In this document: piece by piece, positions 8,621 through 17,995 of the stretch
Layout of the letters: every line of letters starts with the position of its first letter
Position numbering within the stretch: the stretch's first letter is position 1
Assembly: GCA_963778895.1 (NCBI GenBank)
Contig: CAVZVZ010000005.1
Coordinates: forward strand, 2,232,001-2,296,000
DNA: 64,000 bases
Origin: CAVZVZ01 sp963778895
Lineage (GTDB): Bacteria > Actinomycetota > Acidimicrobiia > Acidimicrobiales > Acidimicrobilacustridaceae
Direction: 5' to 3'
The notes under the pieces: generated by a model
The model's database searches: none
The model's input: only the letters and a program-made list of their open reading frames with translations
What the model was told of the DNA's origin: nothing
Position numbers and translations under genes: made by a program

Positions 8621-10478
8621 ATGATGGGTCGGTCACTGCGGGGTTGGGTGTGCGCGGTCCTGGCGGTGGTGGCGCTCACCGCGGCGGCGGTCGGGTGTGG
8701 GAGCGGTAGCGAGACGGCGACGGGGACCGTCGCCGGTAGCCCGTCGGACTCGTTGGCCACCTTGCAGGTGTTGTCGACCGACGTGACCGTGCAAACCGCC
8801 GGGGCGAACCCGACACCGGGTGCGAGCGGCCAAGGCTTGAACCAAGGCGATGAGGTGTGCCACCGATCCCAACGGGTTCGCCGAGATCGGCTTCACCGAC
8901 GGCTCGTTGGCCCGCGTCGAGAACAACGCCCAGTTCGTGCTCACCGCGCTCACCCACCAAGACGCCGTCACCGCCACCCACACCCAACTCCTCAACGGCG
9001 ACAGCTGGCATCACGTCCAACCCCTGGCCGACCAAGGCGACCTCTACCAAGTCGACACCCCCGTGGCCTCGGCCACCGTGCGCGGCACCCAATTCGCCAT
9101 CAACTGCACCGCCGGCACCACCTGCACCTACGCCGTGGTCGAAGGCACCGTGCAACTCGCCCTGCCCGACGGGACCACCCTCACCCTCACCGCCGGCCAG
9201 AAGATCACCCTCATCAAAGACCTCCCCCCACCCAAAATCGACACCCCCGGCATCCCCCAACTCGAACAAGACCCCTGGATCGCCCAAAACCTCGCCCTCG
9301 ACGCCCCCGACAACCCACCCTCTACTGGCGAGGGCCAGTGGGTGTCGGCTTCGGTCAGCACGGAGCCCAACACCGACGGGACCACCACCATCGCGACGAG
9401 CAGCGACGGCGCGGCGTGGACGACCCAGAGCGTGCTGCCAGGCAAGGGCATCCGCGGACTCGCGTGGGGCGACGAGCGCTGGGTCGCGGTGTCGAGCGGA
9501 GGTTCTTACGAGGGCACCGAAGTACTCGAGAGCACCGACCTCCACACGTGGAACCAGATCGGCTCGGTCGACGACTATCTGCTCGGACTGGCCTACAACG
9601 ACGGGCGATGGGTCGCGGCCGGTGTGCACGACAACCCCGGCCCCCTCGAGACATCGATCCACCACGAGACGGGTGTCGTGTACACGAGCACCGACGCGTC
9701 CACCTGGACTCAAGTGGCTACGGCCGGAGTTCAGGACGCCGGCGGGGACTCCGTGGCGTTCGGCGACGGCAAGTGGCTCACCATGAGTGCCGAGGACGAC
9801 TACTCCGCCGGCGGCGGGGGCACACCAGGCCTCAAGATGTTGACCAGCTCGGACGGGACGCATTGGACACCGAGTCCGGTCACTGTGGCCGGCGCGTTCG
9901 AGGACCGTTTGGCGTTCGGCGGCGGGCAATGGGTGCTAGGCGCAGAGTCGGCGGGTGGCAACGGCGGACTGCGAGTGAGCCACGACACGGTGACCTGGAA
10001 CGAGATGTCGCTCCCGGGCGTGGCCGATCCGACGATCATGGCGGTCGCCTACGGCAACGCTCAGTTCATGGTGGCGAATCAGGAGTACGTCGCCGGCGGA
10101 TCATCCACCACCTTCTTCACCAGCTCGGACGCCACGGCGTGGGCATCCGTCGGTCAGACCGACACCAACGTGACGGCGCTGGCCTACGGCGGCGGCGGTT
10201 CGTCGGCGTCGACCCCATCGTCGCCGACCACAACGGCCGTAACGGTGAGCGATGCGCCGTGTACGACTGACTCGCTCGCCGTTCCGTTCCCGACGCCGTT
10301 GATCGGCTTCCAGTGCAAGGACGGGTGGGCCATCGCCACGACCCAAGACGAGAACGGCGATGAATGGATCCCGCTCTTTCGATGGGATGGCCAGGCGTGG
10401 GTGGTAGTACCCGATCGAACCTCCGTGTGCCCCCAGATCCCCGCACCGATCCACGTCGGTGCGTGCGAGGTCAACTGA
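8621..10478 (+). CDS. FecR-domain lipoprotein with Asp-box repeats (frameshift near 8857)
   Basis: Start ATG 8621 has GGAG upstream. The signal ends in a lipobox (AAAVGC). A single extra base near 8857 breaks the frame just before a FecR-like domain (ADxNGFAEIGFTDGSLARVE-type block, then GTQFAIN and VVEGTV). A long C-terminal part carries six S/T-x-D-x-x-x-W repeats (for example SSDGAAW, STDLHTW, STDASTW, SSDGTHW), the Asp-box pattern of sialidase-like beta-propellers. The end is a separate small domain with Cys pairs. It is probably an extracellular sensing or binding protein. It overlaps the tail of the convergent gene by eight bases. Confidence 0.7.
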
Positions 10479-11109
10479 CGGTTTCGGTGGCCGGCTGCGG
10501 CCACGGCAGTAAGCGTCTCGTCCCAGCCTGAGGCCAGGCGCGCACGGTGGCCTCGAACGAGGCGCACGCACGCGCCGTACCCGTTCGACGCGTGACATCA
10601 CGCTCGCGCGCAAAGCCCCGCCAGGTCTGAAGGAACTTGGCATGCGCACCCGTGTCCGTGTGGTGCTCGTCGCTGTGCACGAGCAGCCTCACCTCGAGCA
10701 GGCGTACGGTCGTCGCTCGCACCTTGGCCTCCATGGCCGGAACAAACTCCTTTGCCGGCTTTGGACGCCGTGACCGGCTGATGGCCGACAGGAGGCTTCG
10801 CCCGTCGGAAGAGAGTTCCTCCAGCTGCCAACGCGACCGCGCCGCACCAATGGTGACGAGCTCGGGCCACAAGCGTTCGTGCACGAGCGTTTCCTTCTCG
10901 GCGATCAGCTTGACTGTTGTGGCGACGCGCTCGAGTGGTTGCAGGGCATCGAAGATGTCGTTGGCGAGCGGGTGCGACCACCAGGAGCCGGCTATGGATT
11001 CGCCGGCGATTATCGAGGTGGCCGACGGCAACGCCTTGTCGTGGACCAGCAGGACTCCGTCACGTTCGAGGACGTTCAGCAGCTTCCGCGTGTCGGCGCT
11101 GCGGGACAC
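10471..11109 (-). CDS. Conserved hypothetical protein
   Basis: 212 residues, no domain that I recognise. The N-terminal part reads like a globular soluble protein (LLNVLERDGVLLVHDKALPS, then AGSWWSHPLANDIFDALQPL), the C-terminal half is rich in Arg, Glu and Ala helices. No signal peptide or membrane segment. It lies tail-to-tail with the FecR/Asp-box gene and starts just before a TetR gene in the same direction, so the two may form an operon. Codon use matches the neighbours. Confidence 0.6.
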   Translation of the reverse strand: MSRSADTRKLLNVLERDGVLLVHDKALPSATSIIAGESIAGSWWSHPLANDIFDALQPLERVATTVKLIAEKETLVHERLWPELVTIGAARSRWQLEELSSDGRSLLSAISRSRRPKPAKEFVPAMEAKVRATTVRLLEVRLLVHSDEHHTDTGAHAKFLQTWRGFARERDVTRRTGTARACASFEATVRAWPQAGTRRLLPWPQPATETVS

Positions 11110-11112
11110 GGG

Positions 11113-11737
11113 TTACGCGGCGGGATCGCGCGGCCGCGCGTGCGCGGCGAGGAAGATGTCGACGGTGCTGTCGGCCAGCGCATGATCGAGCGGCGTGCTG
11201 CCGGTCAGCTGGGCGAACAGCAACGGGCCAACCAACTGTGCGGTGGCGACATCGAGGTCGAGGTCGGGTTTGATCGTGCCCTCGGCGATGCCACGACGCA
11301 GGATCTCGGTGATGGCGTCGCTCTGGTTCTTCTCGAGTCGCTTCTCGAGGTCGGCGACACCGTCGGCATGGGTCTTCAGCATCAACAGCGCGGGCACGAT
11401 GCGCGCCCACTCCGGATCGTGGAGGAAGGTGACGATCGAGCCCATCAGGTCACGCAAGCGCGGGCTCGAACGCGACGTCGGGCGACGGGGCCTCGATGTT
11501 CGGCGCGCACTCGGCGAAGACCTCGACGAGCACGTCGTCGCGGGACTGCCAGTGGCGGTAGATCGTCGACTTGGCCACGCCCGATCGGGCCACGATGGCG
11601 TCCATCGTGACGGCCGACGGTCCGCCCTCGACCAGGAGGTCGGTGGCCGCCCGCAAGACCGACGCGCGGGTCCGAATGATCCGGGGATCACGATCGTCCA
11701 TACCGGCCCCGCAGGCTAGCCGTGACGAAGGTCTCAT
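11113..11737 (-). CDS. TetR/AcrR regulator of the adjacent MFS pump (frameshift near 11460)
   Basis: The N-terminal frame holds a standard TetR helix-turn-helix (TRASVLRAATDLLVEGG ... VAKSTIYRHWQSRDDVL). One extra base near 11460 produces an early stop (EPALA); the next frame continues with a normal C-terminal domain (RDLMGSIVTFLHDPEWARIV ... LVGPLLFAQLTG). The start at 11737 is chosen because AGAAGGGAC lies eight bases upstream; ATG 11701 is an alternative. It is divergent from a DHA2 transporter with a palindrome between them, the usual arrangement for a repressor of drug efflux. Confidence 0.75.
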
Positions 11738-11760
11738 GGATTGTCCCTTCTCAAAGCCAT

Positions 11761-11787
11761 AACAGAACGATACCGTTTCGTACTGTT
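11761..11787. promoter_or_regulatory. Probable TetR operator between tetR and MFS genes
   Basis: A 27-base imperfect palindrome with arms AACAGAACGATAC and GTTTCGTACTGTT; 11 of 13 arm positions are symmetric. It sits 24 bases upstream of the divergent regulator start and 28 bases upstream of the transporter start, so a bound dimer would block both promoters. Confidence 0.7.
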
Positions 11788-11814
11788 AGTTGCTGTCGAA
11801 CCGGGAGACCCACC

Positions 11815-13419
11815 ATGGATGTTGCTACCCCCCAAGCTCATCCCACGGAGGCTGGGATGGTCACCGACCCCCGCCGCCAACGCCTGATCCTCATCGCCAT
11901 GTGCACCGCCCTCGTGGCGGTGGTGGCCTCGGTGAGCGGGCTCAACGTGGCCCAGCAGGGCCTGGCCGTCGATCTGGGTGCATCGCAGAGCACCCTGCTC
12001 TGGATCATCAACGGCTACACGCTGGCCCTGGCCGCCCTATTGCTCCCGATCGGTGCGATCGGCGATCGCTGGGGTCGCAAGCGCGTGCTGGTCACCGGCC
12101 TGGTGGTGTTCGCGCTGGCGAACATCGCGGCGGCCCTGTCGCCGAGCGCGACCTTCTTGCTCGTGGCGCGCGTCGTCGCCGGCGCCGGTGCGGCGATGAT
12201 CATGCCGGTCACCCTGTCGGTGATCACCTCGAGCTTCCCCTCGCATGAGCGGGCCAAGGCCGTCGGCATCTGGGCCGGCTTCGCCGGCGCGGGAGGCATC
12301 CTCGGGTTGTTCTTCTCGTCGGTGATGGTCGACTACTTCAGCTGGCCGTGGGTGTTCGCCATGCCGGCCGTGCTGTCGGGCGTGGCCTTCGCGCTCACGT
12401 TGGTGGCGGTCGGCGAGTCGCGTGAGGATCATGTCGGTCGCTTCGATGTCGCGGGCTCGGTGTTGTCCGCGCTGGCGATCGGTGCGTTGGTGCTCGGCAT
12501 CCACGAAGGCCCAGAGATCGGTTGGACGGCACCGCTCACCGCGATCGGATTGATCGTGGGTGCGGTGGCTCTTGGCGGCTTCATCGCGTGGGAGTTGCGG
12601 CAGGATCACCCGCTGTTCGATGTGCGACTGCTGCGTGACCGCGGCCTGTCGAGCGGCGCGCTGAACCTGATGATCCTGTTCGCCGTGATGTTCGGCTTGT
12701 TCCTCGTGTTGGTGCAGTTCCTGCAGGCAGTGCTCGGCTACTCGGCGCTGCACGCGTCGGTCGGGCTGTTGCCCATGGCCTTGGTGATGATGCCGTTGTC
12801 GGCCGTCGCGCCGACGATCGCTGAGCGCATCGGCACGCGCACCACGCTGTTGATCGGCACCGGCCTGTTCGGTGTGGGGTTGGCCATCATGGCCTCGATG
12901 GCGTCGGTCGCCGGCGGCTACTGGTCGATCCTCCCCGGTTTGCTCGTGCTCGCCGCGGGCATGGGCCTCGCCATGACACCGTCCACCACTTCGATCACCG
13001 GTGCATTGCCGGTCGAGAAGCAAGGTGTCGCGTCGGCGTTGAACGACACCGTGCGCGAGTTGGGTGGAGCGCTCGGCGTCGCACTGCTCGGCTCGGTGCT
13101 GAACAGTGGCTACCAGTCGGGTGTGGCACCGGCGGCCGAGACGTTGCCCGCGGGCCTGCGTGAGCCGGTCGAGTCGGGCATCGGTTCGGCTCTCGCCGTT
13201 TCGTCGCAGCTGGGCAACGATGCCGGTTCGGTCGTGCATGCGGCTCGCACCGCCTTCGTGAGTGGTTGGACCACGTCGATGTGGGTCGGTGTGGCGCTGG
13301 CGGGCGTGGCCTTCCTCTACGTGCTCATCCGCGGCCCACGTGATGATGTGCCGGCAGACGTTCCGCTCGACGCGGACGAGACCACGCTGCTCGAGCCCGT
13401 TCTCGTCGGCGCCGACTGA
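11815..13419 (+). CDS. MFS drug transporter, DHA2 (14-TM) family
   Basis: 534 residues with about 14 hydrophobic helices. It carries the family motifs: motif A GDRWGRKRVLV in the loop after helix 2 and the helix-4/5 region RVVAGAGAAMIMPVTL. These are proton-coupled exporters of drugs and lipophilic cations. Start ATG 11815 has GGGAG upstream and lies just past the operator. The C-terminus is acidic. Expression is probably controlled by the divergent TetR protein; the substrate cannot be predicted. Confidence 0.93.
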   Translation: MDVATPQAHPTEAGMVTDPRRQRLILIAMCTALVAVVASVSGLNVAQQGLAVDLGASQSTLLWIINGYTLALAALLLPIGAIGDRWGRKRVLVTGLVVFALANIAAALSPSATFLLVARVVAGAGAAMIMPVTLSVITSSFPSHERAKAVGIWAGFAGAGGILGLFFSSVMVDYFSWPWVFAMPAVLSGVAFALTLVAVGESREDHVGRFDVAGSVLSALAIGALVLGIHEGPEIGWTAPLTAIGLIVGAVALGGFIAWELRQDHPLFDVRLLRDRGLSSGALNLMILFAVMFGLFLVLVQFLQAVLGYSALHASVGLLPMALVMMPLSAVAPTIAERIGTRTTLLIGTGLFGVGLAIMASMASVAGGYWSILPGLLVLAAGMGLAMTPSTTSITGALPVEKQGVASALNDTVRELGGALGVALLGSVLNSGYQSGVAPAAETLPAGLREPVESGIGSALAVSSQLGNDAGSVVHAARTAFVSGWTTSMWVGVALAGVAFLYVLIRGPRDDVPADVPLDADETTLLEPVLVGAD

Positions 13420-13443
13420 CGCCGAGCTGGCACCCCCGGGCCG

Positions 13444-13491
13444 AACCTGTGCGCAGAATGGTGGCTCTGACCCCCGATCTGCGTACAGGTT
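13444..13491. terminator. Large inverted repeat between convergent genes
   Basis: Arms AACCTGTGCGCAGA and TCTGCGTACAGGTT pair at 13 of 14 positions around a 20-base loop. It lies between the convergent MFS and IPT/TIG genes, so a bidirectional terminator is likely, although there is no T-run; a protein-binding palindrome is the alternative. Confidence 0.45.
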
Positions 13492-13584
13492 CGTCAGCGT
13501 GACCCCGCCGGCCACGGCGGACGGCGCGCGCCGCCGGTTCGCGACCGGCTGTTCGGCGGTGGCGGTGGTGCCTCGTCGGCGGGG

Positions 13585-15132
13585 CTACAGGTAGGTGAAG
13601 GCCGCTGCGCGAGTGCCCGTGCCGGCCAGCGTCGTCACGCTCACGTCGACGGGCAGGCCGCCCGAGCCCGAATCCGGCGGGGCGATCGCGGTGATGGAAG
13701 TGCCTTTGGCGTTCACCGTGAAGCTCACGGCGGGAATGCCGCCGAACGAGACGTCGATCGCCCCGAACAAGTACTTGCCGGCGATGGTCACCTTGGTGCC
13801 GCCTCCGGCCGAGCCGGCGGCCGGCGTCACCTTGGTCACGACCGGAGCGACGTAGCGGTAGACGTCGGTCGTGACGATCGGGCTCTCGCCACCGGGGCCG
13901 ATGACAACCACATCCACGGCCACGACGCCGATGCTCGTCGAGGGAGGTGCCACCGCAGCAATCGAGGTCCCGGCGGCGTTGACCGTGAAGCTCAGGGCGG
14001 GAACGCCGCCGAAATCGACCTCGGTGGCGCCGAGGAAGTTGCGACCTTTGATCGTGACCTTGGTGTTGCCACCGGCCGAGCCGCTCCCCGGATTCAGCTT
14101 GGTCACGACCGGTGCCGGCACGCCGATGTAGTTGAACTGATCGGCCGCGCTGGTGGCGCTGGTGCCACCCAGGCTGGTGACGGTGACATCGACCGGGCCA
14201 CCGTCCTCGGCCGTCGGCGAAATCGCGGTGATCGACGAGTCGTCGTTCACGGCGAAGTCGGTGGCGACACCGCCGAAGCTCACACTGGTTGCGTCGGTGA
14301 ACCCGGTGCCGGTGATCTCGACCGACGTTCCGCCGGCGATCGGTCCGGTGTTGGGGCTGACGTCCGACACGGATGGCGCCGCCACGAAGGTGAACTGATC
14401 GCTCGGACTCGTGGCGCTCGTGCCTCCGGCGTTGGTGACGGTCACGTCGACGGTGCCGGCGCCGGCCGCCGGGGACGACACGGTGATCGAGCCGTCACCG
14501 TTGACCACGAAGCTTGCTGCCGCGACACCGCCGAAGGTCACCCCCGTGGCGCCGGTGAACCCGGTACCGGTGATCGTCACGCTCGTGCCACCGGCCGCCG
14601 GGCCCGCGCTCGACGAGATGCCCACGACCCGAGGCGGCGGGACGAACGTGTCGGATCGGTCCAGATAGGCGCGGTAGCCGCAATACGTGGTGTTCCCGAC
14701 CGTACAGTTGGCCGGCAACACGTTGGTGGCGCTGAGCACGTTGCGAACCACGTTGCCGTTGACGTCGGTGGCCGAAAAGGCCGGGTCGAGATTGGCCGGG
14801 GCGGAGCCGACGGCGTAGGAGATGACGGCGCCGGTGAAGTCCCAGGTCACGTTCGTCCAGGCCGAGTACGTCGTGGTGTGGTAGCCGCCGCCGCGCCCGC
14901 TCCCGCCGCAGCGCGTCTGCAGGTAGGCCGCGCCGGTCGGGTAGCCGCTCACCGGGTCGAACCCGGTCGCGAGCACCTGCTCCTGGATCCCGCCGCACGA
15001 CCGCCCGAGCACCGCGAACGCGGTGCCTTGCGGTACCAGGAGCGTGATCGTGGTAGCGGCGCCTGCGGCGGGGATCAGCCCGACCAGTATGAGCACCGCG
15101 CCAGCCACGCCGACCAACATCTTGCGAACCAT
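13585..15132 (-). CDS. Secreted protein with four IPT/TIG domains
   Basis: About 515 residues from ATG 15132, which has a strong ribosome site (GAGGGGGG). A signal peptide (MVRKMLVGVAGAVLILVGLI ... AAGAA) leads to a unique Cys-containing domain of about 160 residues, then four IPT/TIG immunoglobulin-like repeats, each with PxxGxxxGGTxVTIxGxxFxGATxVxFGGVxA, ending at the last repeat. Such repeats act as stalks or binding modules on surface proteins. No anchor is visible, so it is probably released or bound non-covalently. Divergent from a secreted beta-helix protein across about 180 bases. Confidence 0.88.
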   Translation of the reverse strand: MVRKMLVGVAGAVLILVGLIPAAGAATTITLLVPQGTAFAVLGRSCGGIQEQVLATGFDPVSGYPTGAAYLQTRCGGSGRGGGYHTTTYSAWTNVTWDFTGAVISYAVGSAPANLDPAFSATDVNGNVVRNVLSATNVLPANCTVGNTTYCGYRAYLDRSDTFVPPPRVVGISSSAGPAAGGTSVTITGTGFTGATGVTFGGVAAASFVVNGDGSITVSSPAAGAGTVDVTVTNAGGTSATSPSDQFTFVAAPSVSDVSPNTGPIAGGTSVEITGTGFTDATSVSFGGVATDFAVNDDSSITAISPTAEDGGPVDVTVTSLGGTSATSAADQFNYIGVPAPVVTKLNPGSGSAGGNTKVTIKGRNFLGATEVDFGGVPALSFTVNAAGTSIAAVAPPSTSIGVVAVDVVVIGPGGESPIVTTDVYRYVAPVVTKVTPAAGSAGGGTKVTIAGKYLFGAIDVSFGGIPAVSFTVNAKGTSITAIAPPDSGSGGLPVDVSVTTLAGTGTRAAAFTYL

Positions 15133-15311
15133 CGGGCCCCCCTCGCGATGACCGTCACGGTCTCCGGCCGGTTGTCGTCTCCCACCATCCGCTCGATCGC
15201 ACCGCCCGGCCACCCAGCGAAGGCCAAGAGATGGTTAAGAGCAGGCAAAGTGTCCCGGATTGTCGTTCCACCGACGGGTGTTAGCGTCCGGGTGGCAGTA
15301 GGGGGTGCTCG

Positions 15312-16958
15312 ATGATGATGCTGTCTCATACGGCGCGACGTTCATTGGTGGCGCTGGTGATGTTCGGAGCCGCCGCCATTCCGATGGCCGCGACCACCAC
15401 GAGCGCCGCAGCCACGCCCCAGGTCCTACGCGTCGGCAGCTGGCACGGCAGCGCCGGCGAGTTCACCACGATCGAGGATGCCGTCAACGCGGCCCAGCCG
15501 GGGGACTGGATACTCGTCGGACCCGGTGACTACCACGAGCAGATGGATCACCATGTGGCCGACCCCGCTGAAGCAGGCGGCGCGGTTCTGATCGACAAGC
15601 CCGGGCTGCATCTCCGAGGTATGGACCGCAATGCGACCGTCGTCGACGGAACCACGCCGGGCTCACCCCAGTGCAGCAGCGCGCCGCCGGATCAGGATCT
15701 CGGCCCGAGCAATGGCGCCAATCCACTCGGTCGCAACGGTGTGCTCGTCTTCGAGGCCGATGGTGTCTCCGTCGACAACTTGACCGCGTGCAACTTCCTC
15801 ACTGGCGACGGCGGGGGCGGGAACGCGATCTGGTGGAACGGCGGTGACGGTACGGGCACACAGAACCTCGCGTCCTTGGAGGGAAGCTATCTGTCGGCGA
15901 CCTCGACCTACTGGGAGGACGGTCGCCCTCGCGCTGAGTACGGCATCTTCCTGAGCAATGTCACCGGACCGGCGCTCGTGTCGCACACCTACGCGAACAA
16001 CCAAGCTGACGCGGCCTACTACGTCGGGGCCTGCCCCGACTGCAACACCGTGCTCGACGATGCGCACGGTCAAGGCTCGGCCTTGGGGTATTCGGGCACG
16101 AACTCGGGTGGCCGACTGATCGTGCAGAACTCGGAGTTCGACCTGAACAACACCGGCTTCAGCACCAACAGCCAGAACAACGACGATGCACCGTCGCCTC
16201 AGGACGGAGTATGTCCGGCTGGCCTCGTGGGGCCGACGGGAACCACGTCATGTTGGGTGTTCCGCCACAACAACGTGCACGACAACAACAACGTGAACGT
16301 GCCGGGGTCGGGATCGGCCGAGCTCGGCCCACCTGGTACCGGCATCGTGATCTCGGGCGGTCGCAACGACACCGTGGTGGACAACACGTTCAGCAACAAC
16401 GGCAGTTGGGCCGTGCTCGTGGTGCCGTTCATCGATACCGGTACCCCGCCGCCGGTGTCCCACTGTGATGGAGGCGTCGACAACTGGTTGGGCACGGGCT
16501 GGTGCTATTACGGCGATTGGGGCAACGAGGTGGCGAACAACACGTTTGTCAGCAACGGTGGATACGGCAACCCCACGAACGGTGACCTCGCAGACCTGAG
16601 CGACCTACACGATCCCGGCAACTGCTGGCACGGCAACATCGACAACAACGGTGTCACCAGCGCTCCGCCCGATCTCCAGTCGACCAACGGCGTGTGCGGT
16701 GTGCCCAACAAGGGCGCCGACGTGCTTGGCTCCGATCTGTCGAACCAAGTGATCTGTGCGACCGGCATCATCGCGTGTCCGCTCGATCCGGCTCCGAACT
16801 ATCCCGTGCGGACGCATGTGGACCTGATGCCGCTGCCGGCCGAGCCGACGATGCCGGATCCGTGTACGGGTGTGCCGGAGAATCCGTGGTGTCCGACTTC
16901 GTTGCCCGTGGCCACGCCGAGCGAGAACGTGGCGGTCATCCCCGAGTTCACGGGCTGA
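15312..16958 (+). CDS. Secreted right-handed parallel beta-helix protein
   Basis: 548 residues. Signal peptide (RRSLVALVMFGAAAIPMA), then a pectate-lyase-like start (TIEDAVNAAQPGDWILVGPG DY) and a run of short Asn/Gly/Val-rich coils (VSVDNLTACNF, GIVISGGRNDTVVDNTFSNN, NEVANNTFVSNGG) typical of PbH1 repeats. The C-terminal third has paired Cys. The family includes polysaccharide lyases and surface binding proteins, and catalytic residues cannot be assigned here. The start has three ATG codons in a row at 15312; GGGGG lies upstream. Confidence 0.82.
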   Translation: MMMLSHTARRSLVALVMFGAAAIPMAATTTSAAATPQVLRVGSWHGSAGEFTTIEDAVNAAQPGDWILVGPGDYHEQMDHHVADPAEAGGAVLIDKPGLHLRGMDRNATVVDGTTPGSPQCSSAPPDQDLGPSNGANPLGRNGVLVFEADGVSVDNLTACNFLTGDGGGGNAIWWNGGDGTGTQNLASLEGSYLSATSTYWEDGRPRAEYGIFLSNVTGPALVSHTYANNQADAAYYVGACPDCNTVLDDAHGQGSALGYSGTNSGGRLIVQNSEFDLNNTGFSTNSQNNDDAPSPQDGVCPAGLVGPTGTTSCWVFRHNNVHDNNNVNVPGSGSAELGPPGTGIVISGGRNDTVVDNTFSNNGSWAVLVVPFIDTGTPPPVSHCDGGVDNWLGTGWCYYGDWGNEVANNTFVSNGGYGNPTNGDLADLSDLHDPGNCWHGNIDNNGVTSAPPDLQSTNGVCGVPNKGADVLGSDLSNQVICATGIIACPLDPAPNYPVRTHVDLMPLPAEPTMPDPCTGVPENPWCPTSLPVATPSENVAVIPEFTG

Positions 16959-16965
16959 GCTCAGT

Positions 16966-17547
16966 TCACGCCGCCATGACAGGAGGGGCGAGTCGGTCGC
17001 GACGCCGACGGGCCAGCCGTGCTCGGGCGCCCGGCACCACGGACTGGCCGATGCGCAGCAGCAGCAGGCCGAGGACCGTGGCGACGGTGGCGATCACCGG
17101 CCAGGCCACCACGGGCAGGCCGAGATCGGTGCCGGCGGTGACGGCGTGCATGGTCGCCGTCCAGAACGCCAGGAAGCTGGTGAGGTGAACCCCTTTCCAC
17201 CATTTCACGGGAAGCCACTTGCGGAGGAGCGAGGTCAGCTCGACCGCGGCGAGGAGGTAGATCGTCACGACGCCCCACGCGACGGCGCCCGTGCGCCAGC
17301 TCGAAGCGAACGGTACGAGCACGCTGGTGACGTCGAACGTCATGTAGCTGTCTGCGATCAACGTGATGAGATGCAGCGCCACCATCGAGACGCCGATGCC
17401 CGCCAACCAACTGTGCAGTCGGCGCCACTTCTTGACGGGTGCGAAGCCCGTGGACATCAGCAAGCCGAGGACGACATCCGCGGCCAACACGGCCCAGGCC
17501 GCCAACCCACTTGCTCGGATCAGATACCACCATGTCTGCGTGCTCAT
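16966..17547 (-). CDS. Ferric-reductase-like transmembrane protein (haem b membrane domain)
   Basis: 193 residues, about six transmembrane helices. His residues in helices (RRLHSWLAG, MVALHLITL, KGVHLTSFLA, TATMHAVTA) form the spacing expected for two haem ligands pairs of the ferric-reductase-like/cytochrome b domain. There is no FAD/NAD domain, so electrons must come from or go to a partner. It is encoded 13 bases after a small membrane protein and close to apbE, the enzyme that attaches FMN to membrane electron carriers, which suggests one flavin-based electron-transfer unit. Convergent with the beta-helix gene. Confidence 0.82.
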   Translation of the reverse strand: MSTQTWWYLIRASGLAAWAVLAADVVLGLLMSTGFAPVKKWRRLHSWLAGIGVSMVALHLITLIADSYMTFDVTSVLVPFASSWRTGAVAWGVVTIYLLAAVELTSLLRKWLPVKWWKGVHLTSFLAFWTATMHAVTAGTDLGLPVVAWPVIATVATVLGLLLLRIGQSVVPGARARLARRRRDRLAPPVMAA

Positions 17548-17560
17548 GATCGACCTCTCC

Positions 17561-17860
17561 TCAGCTGGCGCGACTCGTCGTGCTCGCCTTCGCGGTGCTG
17601 CCGCTGGTGCGCGTCGACGACGGGACCGTCGAGGTGGACGTCGTTGACTTCGCGGTGGTGTTCGTCGTCGTAGGGGGCGATGCCGTCGAGTCCGACGCCG
17701 AGGCCATCGTCGTGACCGCGGCGGGGCTCACCCGATCCATGACCAGACCGGCGGCTACGCCTGCGCCGGCCAGCGCACTCGTGGCCGCGAGGACCGCGGT
17801 GAACTTGCGGGCCGGGCTCACGCGCTTACGGGGGCGGCGGTTGGCGGCTTCGGTCTCCAT
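17561..17860 (-). CDS. Small Thr/Ser-rich single-pass membrane protein
   Basis: 99 residues: basic N-terminus, one transmembrane helix (about 18-40), then an external tail that is more than half Ser, Thr and Ala. In comparable ferric-reductase/apbE loci this position is held by an FMN-binding protein whose N-terminus looks the same but which continues into a domain with a Thr flavinylation site. Here the protein stops after the linker, so it is either a truncated version or a different small partner. It is 13 bases upstream of the haem protein and co-directional. Confidence 0.62.
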   Translation of the reverse strand: METEAANRRPRKRVSPARKFTAVLAATSALAGAGVAAGLVMDRVSPAAVTTMASASDSTASPPTTTNTTAKSTTSTSTVPSSTRTSGSTAKASTTSRAS

Positions 17861-17937
17861 CAGGGCTCCTGATCGCTGGTCGTGATCGTCTGGAGATCAG
17901 GATGCGCCCGCGTCCAAAGAGCAGGCTCAAGATGAGG

Positions 17938-17959
17938 TGAGAACCGGGTGAGAACCGGC
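17938..17959. promoter_or_regulatory. Tandem direct repeat upstream of apbE
   Basis: TGAGAACCGGG is followed at once by TGAGAACCGGC, an 11-base direct repeat in the divergent promoter region between apbE and the small membrane protein gene. OmpR-type regulators bind direct repeats of about one helical turn, so this may be a binding site; no regulator is nearby. Confidence 0.35.
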
Positions 17960-17995
17960 GGGCACGCGTGGCGCCGGGGTTACGGTGCGTAGTCG

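Noticed and set aside
13444..13491. Interpretation of the large inverted repeat as a TetR operator
   Set aside because: It lies between the ends of two convergent genes, so a terminator fits better.
12037..13515. 492-residue minus-strand frame over the MFS gene
   Set aside because: Composition is Arg/Gln/His-rich with no domain; it mirrors the transporter codons.
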